Both the position numbers and the translations under genes were made by a program. The notes under the pieces are model-generated. The model searched no databases. It was not told where the DNA came from and saw only the letters and a program-made list of their open reading frames with translations. From positions 1 to 64,000 of the forward strand of contig NZ_JARFVB010000001.1 of the NCBI RefSeq assembly GCF_029193885.1: DNA of 64,000 bases, written 5' to 3'. This document shows positions 53,770 to 63,900 of the stretch, one piece after another. Origin of the DNA: Flagellimonas yonaguniensis (GTDB taxonomy: Bacteria > Bacteroidota > Bacteroidia > Flavobacteriales > Flavobacteriaceae). The number at the start of each line of letters is the position of its first letter. Within the stretch, counting starts at the first letter, position 1.

Positions 53770-53811
53770 CTCCCCCTCTTGGACTCGAACCAAGGACCCT
53801 CTGATTAACAG
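53770..53811 (-). pseudogene. tRNA-Asn 3' fragment at the element boundary (att site)
   Basis: The reverse strand reads CTGTTAATCAGAGGGTCC (anticodon GUU) through the intact T arm CTTGG-TTCGAGT-CCAAG to the acceptor end. The 5' half is missing: pairing with the anticodon stem fails exactly at the loop. This is the usual scar of integration in a tRNA anticodon loop. The element would lie to the right, with the recombinase gene 146 bp away, and an intact tRNA-Asn would be beyond the window. Confidence 0.78.
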
Positions 53812-53956
53812 TCGGTTCACTTATGGCTCCATATGGTTTTATATGTCTTAAAATGCCTATTTTACAGGGATTTTGCTTATCTTTAATAAGTATTAAAAAT
53901 CATTTGAAATCAAAAAAAGCACGCCAAAAGCACGCCACTTTTTTAAACGTTAAATT

Positions 53957-55273
53957 ATGGCCACAATCAAGATAACCTTCGATAAACGGGCAGATCACAA
54001 AACTAAAGATAAAAAATTTCCATTGGTTCTGCGTGTTGGGCACGCCAGAAAAACACGTGATATACCTTTCAATTTACATTTGAAAGAGAATCAGTATGAT
54101 TTTTCGACCGGAAAGATAACTGGAATAATGAACGCTACAAGACATACTAAACGCACCCGAAAAATTTATTCGGAGGTTGATTTATGGATGGATGAACATT
54201 CGGGCGAAATAAAAAATTGGGAGATAAAAAAATTAAAATCTGAAATCGAACGAATATTCTTTAAAAAATCTCCATCACATTCTATTCTCAATCATGGTGC
54301 AGTCTATCTGAATAGACTTCGACTAGAAGAACGTTTTTCCACGGCAAGTTCTTACGAAGATGCCCTGAAAGCCTTGATTAAATTCCGCAAAAGCCTAAAA
54401 GGGGAGGATGATACAGTTTTAATCAAAACACTTTTCGAACTAAAAGACGGCAAATTAAAAGTCCTTGATGATTACAAAGATTTGGATATGGAAATCAAAG
54501 CCATGGACTACGCCTTTTCAAAAGATTTCAAGGCTTATATGAGCAACCGTTATAAATCAAAAAATACGCCCGCTATACACCTTAGAAGCTTACAGGCCAT
54601 AATGAACGATGCGGGGAAGACCTATCAAGATTTAAAAGACCATAAGCCGTTATCGAGCATAAAAAAACAAAGTCATGAAAACGCCCCTGCTCCTCTCAAC
54701 TTAGAAGATATTAATGCCATAAGAAAACTTAAACTGGAAGCTCGCACCCCTATATGGGATACCCGCAATTTTTTATTGTTCATGTTCAACAATATGGGCA
54801 TGAACCATTTTGATATGGCTATTTTAAAATGTTTTCAATTCGAGGATAACCGTATTAAATACTTCCGTAAAAAAACACATTATGAAGGAGATTACTTTAG
54901 CGTTCTGCAAAATGAAGAATCCCTCAAAATCATTAGATATTATTTGAACGGCCAAAATGATGATGAGTACCTATTTCCTATTATTCCAAAAGGCACTACG
55001 CCCGAGAGGTTACATAAAGTAAACAATGGAAAAGTAAAAACTTTCAATAAGTACGCTAAACGCATTGCAAAATTAGCAGGAATTAATAAAAAGATTACTA
55101 CTTATACCCTAAGAGATACATGGACAAACATCGGCTTGGATATGGGCATTGACATACGTAAGATTTCATCGGGACTTGGGCATTCAAGTGTTCAAGTTAC
55201 CGAAAAACATTACGGAAAAAGTGTGTCGGAAAAAATATTGGATGAAATAAATGCCAAAATCACGGCATCATAG
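53957..55273 (+). CDS. Tyrosine recombinase of the mobilizable element
   Basis: A 438-residue integrase with an N-terminal Arm-binding region (FDKRADHKTKDKKFPLVLRVG), a SAM-like core (about 105-215) and a catalytic domain. The second active-site box reads YTLRDTWTN, where most relatives have HxxRHT, so the box-II His is Tyr and the following His is Asp. GLGHSSVQVTEKHY keeps His and the nucleophilic Tyr. It lies directly beside the tRNA-Asn fragment that marks the element end and probably catalyses integration there. Confidence 0.9.
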   Translation: MATIKITFDKRADHKTKDKKFPLVLRVGHARKTRDIPFNLHLKENQYDFSTGKITGIMNATRHTKRTRKIYSEVDLWMDEHSGEIKNWEIKKLKSEIERIFFKKSPSHSILNHGAVYLNRLRLEERFSTASSYEDALKALIKFRKSLKGEDDTVLIKTLFELKDGKLKVLDDYKDLDMEIKAMDYAFSKDFKAYMSNRYKSKNTPAIHLRSLQAIMNDAGKTYQDLKDHKPLSSIKKQSHENAPAPLNLEDINAIRKLKLEARTPIWDTRNFLLFMFNNMGMNHFDMAILKCFQFEDNRIKYFRKKTHYEGDYFSVLQNEESLKIIRYYLNGQNDDEYLFPIIPKGTTPERLHKVNNGKVKTFNKYAKRIAKLAGINKKITTYTLRDTWTNIGLDMGIDIRKISSGLGHSSVQVTEKHYGKSVSEKILDEINAKITAS

Positions 55274-55450
55274 GAAATAGACCGGTGCAGTTATTGCTAT
55301 TATAAACTTGGTTATGTCGGGATTAAAACCTTATTCCAAAGGGGGAAATGTCGGGGTAGGTGTCTGGGTTATTCGAATGAGCAGAAAGAGATTTTTGGTT
55401 TTCTATTTTTCTTAGCAAACAAATTCTTTTTCTTTCTTCTCCCTATCCAC

Positions 55451-55474
55451 AAAAAAAAGCGCCCGTCAGGGCGC
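55451..55474 (-). terminator. Intrinsic terminator of the relaxase operon
   Basis: GCGCCC-GTCA-GGGCGC with an eight-base T-run on the reverse strand, 39 bp after the relaxase stop codon. Confidence 0.85.
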
Positions 55475-55513
55475 AAAATCCCATATCAAAACACCTTTTC
55501 AAATTTTACCACC

Positions 55514-57817
55514 CTAGCCCATACCCACGCCTTTTCTCTTATATTTCGACCAATCCGTCAACTCATCCTTAAATCCGTTAAAGGCCTCATCCTGATTTTT
55601 GCCCCTACCGCCCAATAACGAACTAACGGCATAAACGCCTTTTCTGAGCAATCGTTTTTGTTGGACACTAGATTGCCTTTGGGATACTTGAACAAGGCTC
55701 TGCCGAAGTCCATTATCCATATGGTGCTGCACTATCTCCCGATGTAGGTTCGGATAAGCTTTTTCACTGGTCAGTATAAAGGCGACCTTATCGTAGACTC
55801 CCCTTTCCATGAGATGCCCTACCCAAAGGTTTTTGAGATCATTCCTGCCCTCTTCAAAAAGTCCTTTGATGACGGTTCGTTGTCTCTGCAATCTTACGCT
55901 CAAATCGGGAATAGAATTTAAATAAAGGCTCGTTCTTTTCGGTAATGGATAACTAGCTTTGTTGTTAGTATAAATGGATTTGACCTCGAACCCTTTCTCT
56001 CCTTTTACAAAATAGAACCCCTTGGCGTTGAAAAGTGTGATATAGTCCTTCGCCGATTTTTCAAAGGGGGCATGCATCTGTTCGGCATATTTTACATAGG
56101 AGCCCAAAGCGACACGTTCATACTGCCATTTATAAACGGGATCCATCCTTTCGTACAGTTTCGGAAAAATCATCGGCAGGAAAATGGCCGATCCCGTCAT
56201 CTTGGGGCTATTTTCCGAAGATTGTTCCGTCAACATTTCCAGCATCAAATGGTTTTGACGCACAAAGCCCGTGGATACATGTTTTTCCATATTCTCTGGA
56301 AAAGGTAGATTGCCCAATTTTACGGGTATGGTATGCTTGTTCGATTGGGTAAAGGACAATTGATTGTCATGATACTTCACACCCAAAGCTTGGAACAAAA
56401 GACGGATACTTCCCTGTTCCGTGCCGACATTGAAAATACCTTTCTCCAATACCTTCCCGATAAGCTTGAACTTTTTCTCCAAGATTTCCTTTTCCTTTTT
56501 GGTTTCCAGTTCGTAGATTCTTTTCTTGATAATGGGAAAGGCATTTTCCACAGCTTTCCTGAATTCGATCCTTTGATTCCTTGGGATGTAGCGTTCCAAA
56601 AAGCGAAATTTTTCCGAGGCTTTAAGGTTCGGAACGATATCTCCGAAGTTCCTGGTGATAATATGTTCAGATAGTAACCCGTCCTGTTTCAGGGATTTCA
56701 GGTAAGATGTCGTCAATGCCTCTTTTATAGCTTTTTGGACTTCCAATTTGAACTGCTTGCTTTCGATATCGATTTGAGTAGGTTCGTTCCCGTTGCCAAA
56801 AATTTCCAAACGATTCTGCATTCGGATATGTTTACCCAGTCCCCTTTTCCCGAAAACATACTTCGACTTGTCATAGATAGTGTACCCCTCGATTACATCG
56901 CCTTTTGTCTCCAGTTCGATGTCGATACCCTGATAACCCTTGAGCACATCCTTTAGGTCATGCGGACGGATAGTTTTAAAAAGACCGTACGTTGTTTCAA
57001 TTTGTTTCAACAGGCGTTTCCGGTGCATCGGCAACAATTTTGACTTGGAATGTGCATCGAAGACCTTTTGAAGTTTCGGGCCGCTAAGGTTCCGGTGCAC
57101 GGCGGAACCGCTCAAGAACCTTGTCCGGTAGCCTTTTTGGTTGTTCAGTCCAAAGGCGACCCCTATCCTTCCCATTTCGTTTTTTGTTTGCCTTAGTTCG
57201 ATGTGATAGGGCTTTACCAACCTTGCGAGTTCATCGAAGCTCCGCACTTTGTATTTTTGGTTGATGCTGTTGAGCACGTCCTGTAGATAGAATTTCGTCC
57301 CTTTTTCAGCATCCATACCGAACTGTTCTTCTGGCAATCGGTATATCGGGAGTTGTCTATTCCGTTTTGTCGTCGGTGCCTGGGACAGCCCGTATTTTTT
57401 CTCCAGGTACCGCCTTGTCGCCATGCTCCTTTTATGACTATTGTAAATAGGCAGGACTTTTCCATCCTCTTTCACGATGGTGGTCACGATATGGACATGT
57501 TCGTGCGTGGTATCCGTATGCCGTACCACCACATAGGGCTGTTCCCCAAAGCCCATTTTTTCCATATATTCCTTGGAGATTTTAAGGAACGTTTTATCGT
57601 TAAGGTGTTCCCCATGGGGTAGGTTCAGGCTGATATGGGCATAACGGTTCTTTGTGGCGTTGCGCTGCCCCTGAAAATGGAGCACGTCCCCGAAGAACTT
57701 TGGCGATACCTTTTGGGAAAACGTGTTGCCGTAACCGAGTATCCGCATACCTTCCTTTCCAAGGACATAGTTCAATGTGCCCTGACAGGTCTCCCCATAA
57801 ATGATCTTTGCTATCAT
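55514..57817 (-). CDS. Relaxase / mobilization nuclease (MobA-like)
   Basis: A 767-residue protein with an N-terminal relaxase domain: nucleophile Tyr candidates in IIYGETCQGTLNYVLG and the three-His metal motif HEHVHIVTTIV near residue 105. It nicks the transfer origin and pilots DNA in conjugative mobilization. The long C-terminal region (about 200-767) has no motif I recognise. It overlaps the MobC gene by 4 bp. Confidence 0.9.
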   Translation of the reverse strand: MIAKIIYGETCQGTLNYVLGKEGMRILGYGNTFSQKVSPKFFGDVLHFQGQRNATKNRYAHISLNLPHGEHLNDKTFLKISKEYMEKMGFGEQPYVVVRHTDTTHEHVHIVTTIVKEDGKVLPIYNSHKRSMATRRYLEKKYGLSQAPTTKRNRQLPIYRLPEEQFGMDAEKGTKFYLQDVLNSINQKYKVRSFDELARLVKPYHIELRQTKNEMGRIGVAFGLNNQKGYRTRFLSGSAVHRNLSGPKLQKVFDAHSKSKLLPMHRKRLLKQIETTYGLFKTIRPHDLKDVLKGYQGIDIELETKGDVIEGYTIYDKSKYVFGKRGLGKHIRMQNRLEIFGNGNEPTQIDIESKQFKLEVQKAIKEALTTSYLKSLKQDGLLSEHIITRNFGDIVPNLKASEKFRFLERYIPRNQRIEFRKAVENAFPIIKKRIYELETKKEKEILEKKFKLIGKVLEKGIFNVGTEQGSIRLLFQALGVKYHDNQLSFTQSNKHTIPVKLGNLPFPENMEKHVSTGFVRQNHLMLEMLTEQSSENSPKMTGSAIFLPMIFPKLYERMDPVYKWQYERVALGSYVKYAEQMHAPFEKSAKDYITLFNAKGFYFVKGEKGFEVKSIYTNNKASYPLPKRTSLYLNSIPDLSVRLQRQRTVIKGLFEEGRNDLKNLWVGHLMERGVYDKVAFILTSEKAYPNLHREIVQHHMDNGLRQSLVQVSQRQSSVQQKRLLRKGVYAVSSLLGGRGKNQDEAFNGFKDELTDWSKYKRKGVGMG

Positions 57818-58200
57818 CCCTGTTTTTCTTCCATCGTAATTTCAATGAGTGCGTACAAGAGATCATTGGTTCTTTGTATCTCGTTCCGCAAACTACTGTT
57901 CGGATTTCTCAAATTTTTATGGTGCGCCAGCTTGACCAATTGGTTGATGTTGTTGCCGATCTTGTTGATATGGTAGGCAAGGTTCGAGGTATCGGGTAGC
58001 AAATCCTTTTCCTCTGCTTCGCTGTTCAAGACCAGCCTTCTTAGTAGCGGACTTATGACACCCCTTTTGGAAATATCCAGATTGTAGGATCCACAGATTT
58101 TTCGCAATCTTTCATATTCAGCATCGTTGAACCGCAACATTATGCTATGGTACCGCTTCCTAGTCCCCAATCGTTTCCGGCCTCTTTTCCGTTGTTCCAT
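57814..58200 (-). CDS. mobC: MobC-like relaxosome protein
   Basis: A 128-residue basic protein (RKRGRKRLGTRKRYH) with a ribbon-helix-helix-like segment (IMLRFNDAEYERLRKICG) and the MobC pattern LAYHINKIGNNINQLVKLAH. It binds near oriT and helps the relaxase open the nick region. First gene of the mob operon, with the probable oriT directly upstream. Confidence 0.88.
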   Translation of the reverse strand: MEQRKRGRKRLGTRKRYHSIMLRFNDAEYERLRKICGSYNLDISKRGVISPLLRRLVLNSEAEEKDLLPDTSNLAYHINKIGNNINQLVKLAHHKNLRNPNSSLRNEIQRTNDLLYALIEITMEEKQG

Positions 58201-58632
58201 TTTCCTTGCTTATTAAAGCAAAACACTTCGTCAGAAGTAGACAATTCTAAGTTACTTAGAATGCACCTTGCTATCCGTTTCACGGATAAATATAAGTGAT
58301 TAAAATTGAATTTAACTATCTTGTAATCAACTATTTAACCTGTTAAACCATATCGGGCCATATCAATATAAATGGGTACAGAAAGTGGATTTATTTGGTC
58401 TGATATGTTGTTGAAAAAATGGAAGGAAATACGAAAATGCTCAAGCTTTTTGTGGGTAGGGAGAAAAAAGGGCAAGCGGCCTTTTCGCCGCTTGTTCTTT
58501 TGCGTGGCCGCGAGGGTGTCTTGCAAAACCGAAACGGAAAGACTTCACGGCCGGACCGGCGAAGCGTGTCCGAACGGGGAGGATCGGAGTGGAAGGTTTG
58601 CAAGACTTCCGCAGGGGCTTGGGGACATATGA
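58201..58632. other. Gene-free GC-rich stretch, probable origin of transfer
   Basis: The segment between MobC and the next gene is much more GC-rich (58460-58620) than its surroundings. It holds CAAGCGGC-CTTTTC-GCCGCTTG (58473-58494), a perfect 8-bp hairpin with a T-rich tail, and a wide inverted repeat of GTCTTGCAAAACC (58518-58530) and GGTTTGCAAGAC (58595-58606). Inverted repeats next to mobC are typical of oriT. Confidence 0.5.
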
Positions 58633-59280
58633 ATGAATGCAAAAGTTAAAAAACGTATGACGCCGTTCGTTAAAATCTTTACTCGGTATCTTTGGGCAAC
58701 CTCCAAATCCGAACTTGGAATCAACAAAAAAACTTCGAACCCATTGATAGGTATCGGCGACAAAATGTTCATTACAAAGGATATCAATTCGGCTACGGTA
58801 GCCTATTTTAAAAAGATAGTACTTCGTAAATTATTGATAGCATTTTCTTTTCAGCCACAATCAAACAACGAAGCTATTACCGACCTTCTCAAAAGCGTTA
58901 ATCATTATGGGTTTGACTTGCCCAGCGAGTTGGAACTTGACCTTTATGGAATGTTGATGAAGTTCAAAAACGACCTTGAAAAGGACGAACTTACCGCCCT
59001 GTACTTTTGGGGCCTCGACCAAAAATACATGTGCTATTTCGAGAATTTTTTAAATGAAAGCGATACCTATTCGGAAAAGGAATTCGATGGTGAATTTGGT
59101 AGGTCACTTGCCTATAAGGTCTATGAACCAAATGCCAGTGGATTGGAGGAGGACACCATTGAAGAGCTTAAGGCACTCTTATGTGATTTCGCCGGTGAAT
59201 TCGATCTGTCGATAGTGGACGAACATACCTGTAAGGATATTTTGGAAACAATGGAAACGTACTGCTTGGCGGCGAACTAA
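58633..59280 (+). CDS. Protein of unknown function (215 aa)
   Basis: An acidic, mostly helical soluble protein with a basic N terminus (MNAKVKKRMTPFVKIFTRY). I recognise no family. It runs opposite to the mob genes and starts right after the oriT-like region. Codon use and length support a real gene. It could be an element accessory such as an entry or anti-restriction function, but nothing in the sequence shows that. Confidence 0.6.
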   Translation: MNAKVKKRMTPFVKIFTRYLWATSKSELGINKKTSNPLIGIGDKMFITKDINSATVAYFKKIVLRKLLIAFSFQPQSNNEAITDLLKSVNHYGFDLPSELELDLYGMLMKFKNDLEKDELTALYFWGLDQKYMCYFENFLNESDTYSEKEFDGEFGRSLAYKVYEPNASGLEEDTIEELKALLCDFAGEFDLSIVDEHTCKDILETMETYCLAAN

Positions 59281-59303
59281 TTTTTCAACGGGTCTTCAGG
59301 CAA

Positions 59304-59561
59304 TTACAGGCTTGGTCCCCTGCCCCTGGATTTACCCTTGCCCTTTTTGACATTTTGTTCTATCGATTCTTCCTGGTTTTTGTTTTTTGAAAGCTTGGCT
59401 TCTTCGATAAACTGCTGCATGCCCAAGTGCATAGGGTTTGTGGGCATTATTTTCTCCTGGTTCTGGAGCATAGGAGCTTTGAGGTTCAGTTCAGCTGCAA
59501 CCCGGTAGCCTAAGTTAAAGGATTTTTTAAACGCTTCATCTACTTTGATATCTTCTTCCAT
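59304..59561 (-). CDS. Small hydrophilic protein of unknown function
   Basis: An 85-residue protein with a Lys/Gly-rich tail (NVKKGKGKSRGRGPSL) that could bind nucleic acid. It lies 2 bp after the HTH gene in the same direction, so the two are co-transcribed. Position beside an excisionase-like gene is common for small mobilization proteins in Bacteroidota elements. Confidence 0.6.
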   Translation of the reverse strand: MEEDIKVDEAFKKSFNLGYRVAAELNLKAPMLQNQEKIMPTNPMHLGMQQFIEEAKLSKNKNQEESIEQNVKKGKGKSRGRGPSL

Positions 59562-59563
59562 TG

Positions 59564-59833
59564 TTAAAAAGTTTCCCTGGCGTGTTTTTCAATATATTCC
59601 ATAATCGATTCCCTATCGTAAAGTATGATCTTCTTTTGGGGCTGGGAGAACCTTATTTTACCCTCGTCCCTCAACTTTTGGAGAGTCGTGGTCGACTTGA
59701 TCCGTAAAATGGACATGGCCTCTTCACCATCGATCCATCTATCGAGGGTGTCCTGCCTTTTGGATTCGACATGTTCGATAACCTTCGTAAATAAGGCATA
59801 AAAGGCTTCTTCTTGTAAACAGACAACTTCCAT
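59564..59833 (-). CDS. Excisionase-like HTH_17 DNA-binding protein
   Basis: An 89-residue protein with a MerR-like winged helix: WIDGEEAMSILRIKSTTTL, then LRDEGKIRFSQPQKKIILYDRESIMEYI. This pattern is typical of Xis-type proteins and of HTH_17 proteins near Bacteroidota mobilization genes. It may direct excision of this element or regulate the mob genes. Confidence 0.85.
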   Translation of the reverse strand: MEVVCLQEEAFYALFTKVIEHVESKRQDTLDRWIDGEEAMSILRIKSTTTLQKLRDEGKIRFSQPQKKIILYDRESIMEYIEKHARETF

Positions 59834-60205
59834 TAGGTTGGTTTGAACTCCAATACCCCTTTAAGATATGTTCTCCTTTCATATTAGGGTGTTCGATTTC
59901 GACAAATCACTCGTTAATTCGTTGTGGAGCTGCAATTATTAATTGTATTATACAACCGGTGGTAAAACATGTTCAGTTTGATCATGGTTTTAGCAAAACT
60001 TAAATGGTCGAGTCATAAAGGTCGGTTTTCCCGTCTGTTTATAGAGAGACACGAACTTTCGCAGTTTGTGGTTTTAGATTCTAAGAGTATTCTTATTTTC
60101 AGTTTCTATCCTTTTCAATGTTTGAACTTAGCACTTAAAAATGTGTAATTTCAATAAGGAATAAAATAAACAAATTGTAATTCTACCCATCTTTTAGACC
60201 AAAGG
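59834..60205. other. Gene-free stretch between mobilization genes and cargo
   Basis: About 370 bp, AT-rich, with no coding signal I trust and no clear hairpin. It separates the mobilization module from the PP2C-ATPase operon, which ends at 60206. Confidence 0.5.
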
Positions 60206-60913
60206 CTATGTGCCAAAAATAAAAATAAAACTAGCATTATCTTCAGCCTCCATTTTTAGTCTATCCCTAATTTTTTCAATTACTTCATCCGATGATTTAC
60301 TGTTTTTTAGTAAATATTCGATGCTATGGCCATCTATAATATTGTGCAGTCCATCTGAACAGATTATTAGCTTATCTGTCTTATCATTCAATTCTAATTC
60401 TTGATAAGAGACATAAGATTTCCTCAGATTCCCCTGAACAGATCGTGTTACTACGTGTGAATATTTGGATTTTATTTCTGAAATATTGGGGATAGCATCA
60501 TCTGAGGTCTCATTATATAAATTATGAGATTTACTTTCAAAATTCAATTTGCTATCTGAGTACCTTAATATTTTTACGTCACCAACCCAAAAACATCTAG
60601 CCACATTATTTTCAACAATGACACCCCCTATTGTCGCTCCCAGCCTCGAATGATTCAGTTCTTGAAATTGGCGTATTACAAGATTTGCCTTGTTGACCGC
60701 TTTCTGAATGCTTTCTTCATTAATTTCTTTAACGGTAGACAAAAATGTTGAAATGCTATCTACCGTCATCGAAGCCGCAAGCTTTCCATTATCGTAACCT
60801 CCCATTCCATCAGCTATTATGTAAAGGTCCGTTCCAGAACCTAGGCTACTCTCACAAATCACATCTTGATTTGTTTTTCTTTTTCCTATATATGAAAATG
60901 CAATTGACGTCAT
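60206..60913 (-). CDS. PP2C-family Ser/Thr protein phosphatase
   Basis: A 235-residue phosphatase with the metal-dependent PPM motifs: GKRKTNQDV, IIADGMGGYDNGK, GATIGGVIV, WVGDVKILR, ICSDGLHN and AEDNASF. All key Asp residues are present, so it should be active. It starts in the last base of the large ATPase gene (1-bp overlap), so the two are co-expressed. Phosphatases of this type in defence islands usually act on a kinase or its target. No kinase is seen in the visible part. Confidence 0.92.
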   Translation of the reverse strand: MTSIAFSYIGKRKTNQDVICESSLGSGTDLYIIADGMGGYDNGKLAASMTVDSISTFLSTVKEINEESIQKAVNKANLVIRQFQELNHSRLGATIGGVIVENNVARCFWVGDVKILRYSDSKLNFESKSHNLYNETSDDAIPNISEIKSKYSHVVTRSVQGNLRKSYVSYQELELNDKTDKLIICSDGLHNIIDGHSIEYLLKNSKSSDEVIEKIRDRLKMEAEDNASFIFIFGT

Positions 60914-63900
60914 TAGTTACCTGTAGCTTGTATAGTTCCTCCCCCATGCTTTGTTACCCTAGGTCTAGTAGAAACCTTTACTGGTTTAATTGAAATGCTT
61001 TTTTCCGTTGCTTTGGTCGCCCATAAAAATCCTTCTCCCGGAGTCAGAGCGCTCATATCCGCCGGTGTTAGAGTAGAAAGTTGAGTTATTGATTTTTGAA
61101 TATGTTTAAGCCACTGAGGGCTATTAAACTTGTGTAATAGTACAACAGAACTCAATTCAATAATTTCATTTGGAAGACTAGGCGGGTCTTGACTTGCAAT
61201 CATTATACTCACTCCTTTATGTCTCATTTCTCTTATTGCTGTAACAATATTTCCAGTTAAATCTTTATTGTCCATATACTTATGAGCCTCATCGAATACG
61301 ATGAATTTGTTAAAATGCAATCCGTTAATATTCTTTACCGCAGAGAAAATATTCAACATTATGACAAAAAGACCCAAGGCTTCATCTTTTACAATAAATT
61401 CATCCCTTAAATCAACAACCACCAATCTTCCTGGCATTAACACATCTCTCATCATAAAGCTGTCATCAATATATTCACGAGCAAAACTTAGTTTCTGCCT
61501 TGCTAATGCTTTTTGAGAATTACTCAATAGTTCTGAATCCTCCACACTCTCGGAAAGGGCGTTTATTGTAATGTTAGATCGATGCTGCTTCATAATTGCT
61601 TTTAGCTGTCTTATGTAGGTGGAATCATTACCTATTGCTCCTAAAATAAACAGCCAATCTTGTACATTAAGTTCCTTGGAATTAAAAGCTATTGGCAATA
61701 CTTTAATAGATGGATATTCGGCTTGCCTTTCTTCAATTTTGTCTTTTGGCGTGAGAATAATAACATCCTCAATGTTATTTGGCTCAGCCCCATAGCGCAA
61801 CTTTAATTTTTCTAATTCCTTATTTTGGTCATTAGAGTATATCATTGAGGTAAACTCAGGTGCATAGTCCATACTTTCACTATAGTGAAAAATAACCCCT
61901 GCTAGCGGTGCTGGAAGAAGATTAATATTGCTAAATTGTTTAAGAACCATTTCGGAAATGGTGCCAATAGTATAACTTTTACCACCGCCTTGAACTCCAA
62001 ATAGACTAATAGTGTTTGTCTCGCTAAGGTCAATAGCGATTTTTTTCTGTAAAATACTTTCCCCAAGAATTCCAAATTGATTGCTTGGTGATGTTTTACC
62101 AATAAGTATATCAAATTCAGGACAGATATGTTCATTATGATTTGACATGAATTCTACAGAATCAATATCTGTGTTTAATTCTATTTCCGTTTCGGCTGCC
62201 CTAAGTGTACCTTCTTGATCTTTCGGATATTCCTTTTGCTCGGTCGGCGGACGTACTGTAGGGTTATCGGGTTGGGAATCTGCCTCGGTTGAATTTTCAA
62301 CCTTATCATCTCCACTAGAATCGGATGTGTTCTCGTTAGACTCCAAATTCGATTTAAATCTTTGAATAAAAGGTTTAAGCTCACTGATATTTCCAAAGGC
62401 TTTCGTAAGGTCTTTGTCAAAATCACTTTCTTCAAGCCTTTTAGTATTTAAATCTGAATTAGGATCAAGAATATCATCGATCAATTTCCCGCCGAAAGTA
62501 AAAAAGGTGGACTCATTATCTACGACTACCTTTTTATGTCTTTCTGATGCCGCAAAATCAAAAATTAAACCTAGTTTTCTAAAGTGAAGACTAAACCCCG
62601 AATCAAGTTTTTGTAAAAAAGCTAAATACTGATTGTATGCTTTATTGGATAAATACTCATATCTATGTGCTCTTTCTAAATAAAAAGTCAATAGTGATTT
62701 TAATTCCTTGTTTTTAATTTCTCTATCTAACCTGTCAAAAGAATTATTGTAGGAAGGATCAAAATGATTCCTCAAGGCTTCTATTGTATTTTCTATCTGA
62801 TCAAGCATTTTTAATCTAAGAGCATCTTTTTCATTTTGCCCTAGGGCCTTACGGCATTTTATTTCTATTACCGAGATTAATATTTCTTTTTTATCAGGAT
62901 TGATGGAAACAAGCAAGTTATCTGCTCTTGATTTACTTCCAGAAGGTAAATTCTCGAACAGGTTTTGATGCAAATCAATAGGAATGAGAAAAGCATCTTC
63001 CAACATTTCCTTTTTTTCCAAAACACGTTTGGTAAACGCAGAGCCAATTACTTCAAATGCCTTGTTTTTAGAAGAATTCAATTGAAGCACCAATGAACTA
63101 CTTACTGCCCTTAAATCTTCAAGAAGTATTTTTATTTTATGCTCGTCCTCTTCATTATGAATATCAAGGTTGAATTCTTCAAAGTGAGGCCCTAGCAGTC
63201 CTAAGACTTCAGAGGTAGGCCTTGTTGTAAGATATGATGAAATTCCCAAAGCCTCTTCGCCAGGAACATAGTCTAGTAAAAATGGGATTTTACCATCCTT
63301 AGATGGTTGATCAAATATTTGTGGCCCTAAATTTTTATCAAACGTTATCACCCAATCAGAATAATCGTGTAGATGGGTAAGTAACACCTTGTCCTTATCA
63401 TTTAGCCTAAGTTGGGTAGAAGGTATGGATAAAGTGTGTTTTGACACTAAAGCCCCGCTTACAAAACTTTGAAGGTTTTCAAAAAGCTTAATGCCGTTTG
63501 CACCTGCCGTATCATACTTTACTGGTAGTTTATTGCTTTCAATGAAACGATTCCACTTAATTTGGGATCCATTTTCATCTACCTTTACCGTAGACTCTGT
63601 AATTAAGCCATTTAAATAAAAATTGCGATCTTCTATAGTTGGTTTTATAAGTTCTATAGTTATGGGAAATGGACTTACTAAAAAGCTCAAATGAGAGGTA
63701 TAAGATGAGGGGTCTTTTAAAAAGTCTGAAATATCGTTGATTGAAAAACGTAATTTTGGAAACAATCTATTCTTAGAAGGTTGAGAAAATGCTTCTGCTT
63801 CTTCGGAGATATTTGATTCTGGGTTAATTAACGTCTTTAAAGCTTCTCCATGCTCAATTATTTTGTCATCACCCTTAAAAATTCGGACTTCATAATTGAT

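Larger units (their letters stand above)
53300..53956. other. Intergenic stretch after the split FeoB, no gene seen
   Basis: About 650 bp of AT-rich sequence. The only structures found are a tRNA-type terminator hairpin and a tRNA-Asn 3' fragment near the right end. It looks like the junction between the metal segment and the mobilizable element. Confidence 0.6.

Noticed and set aside
63763..63765. TTG at 63765 as the start of the HerA-type ATPase
   Set aside because: The frame continues without a stop for 78 more codons to the window edge with protein-like sequence, so the gene starts outside the window.
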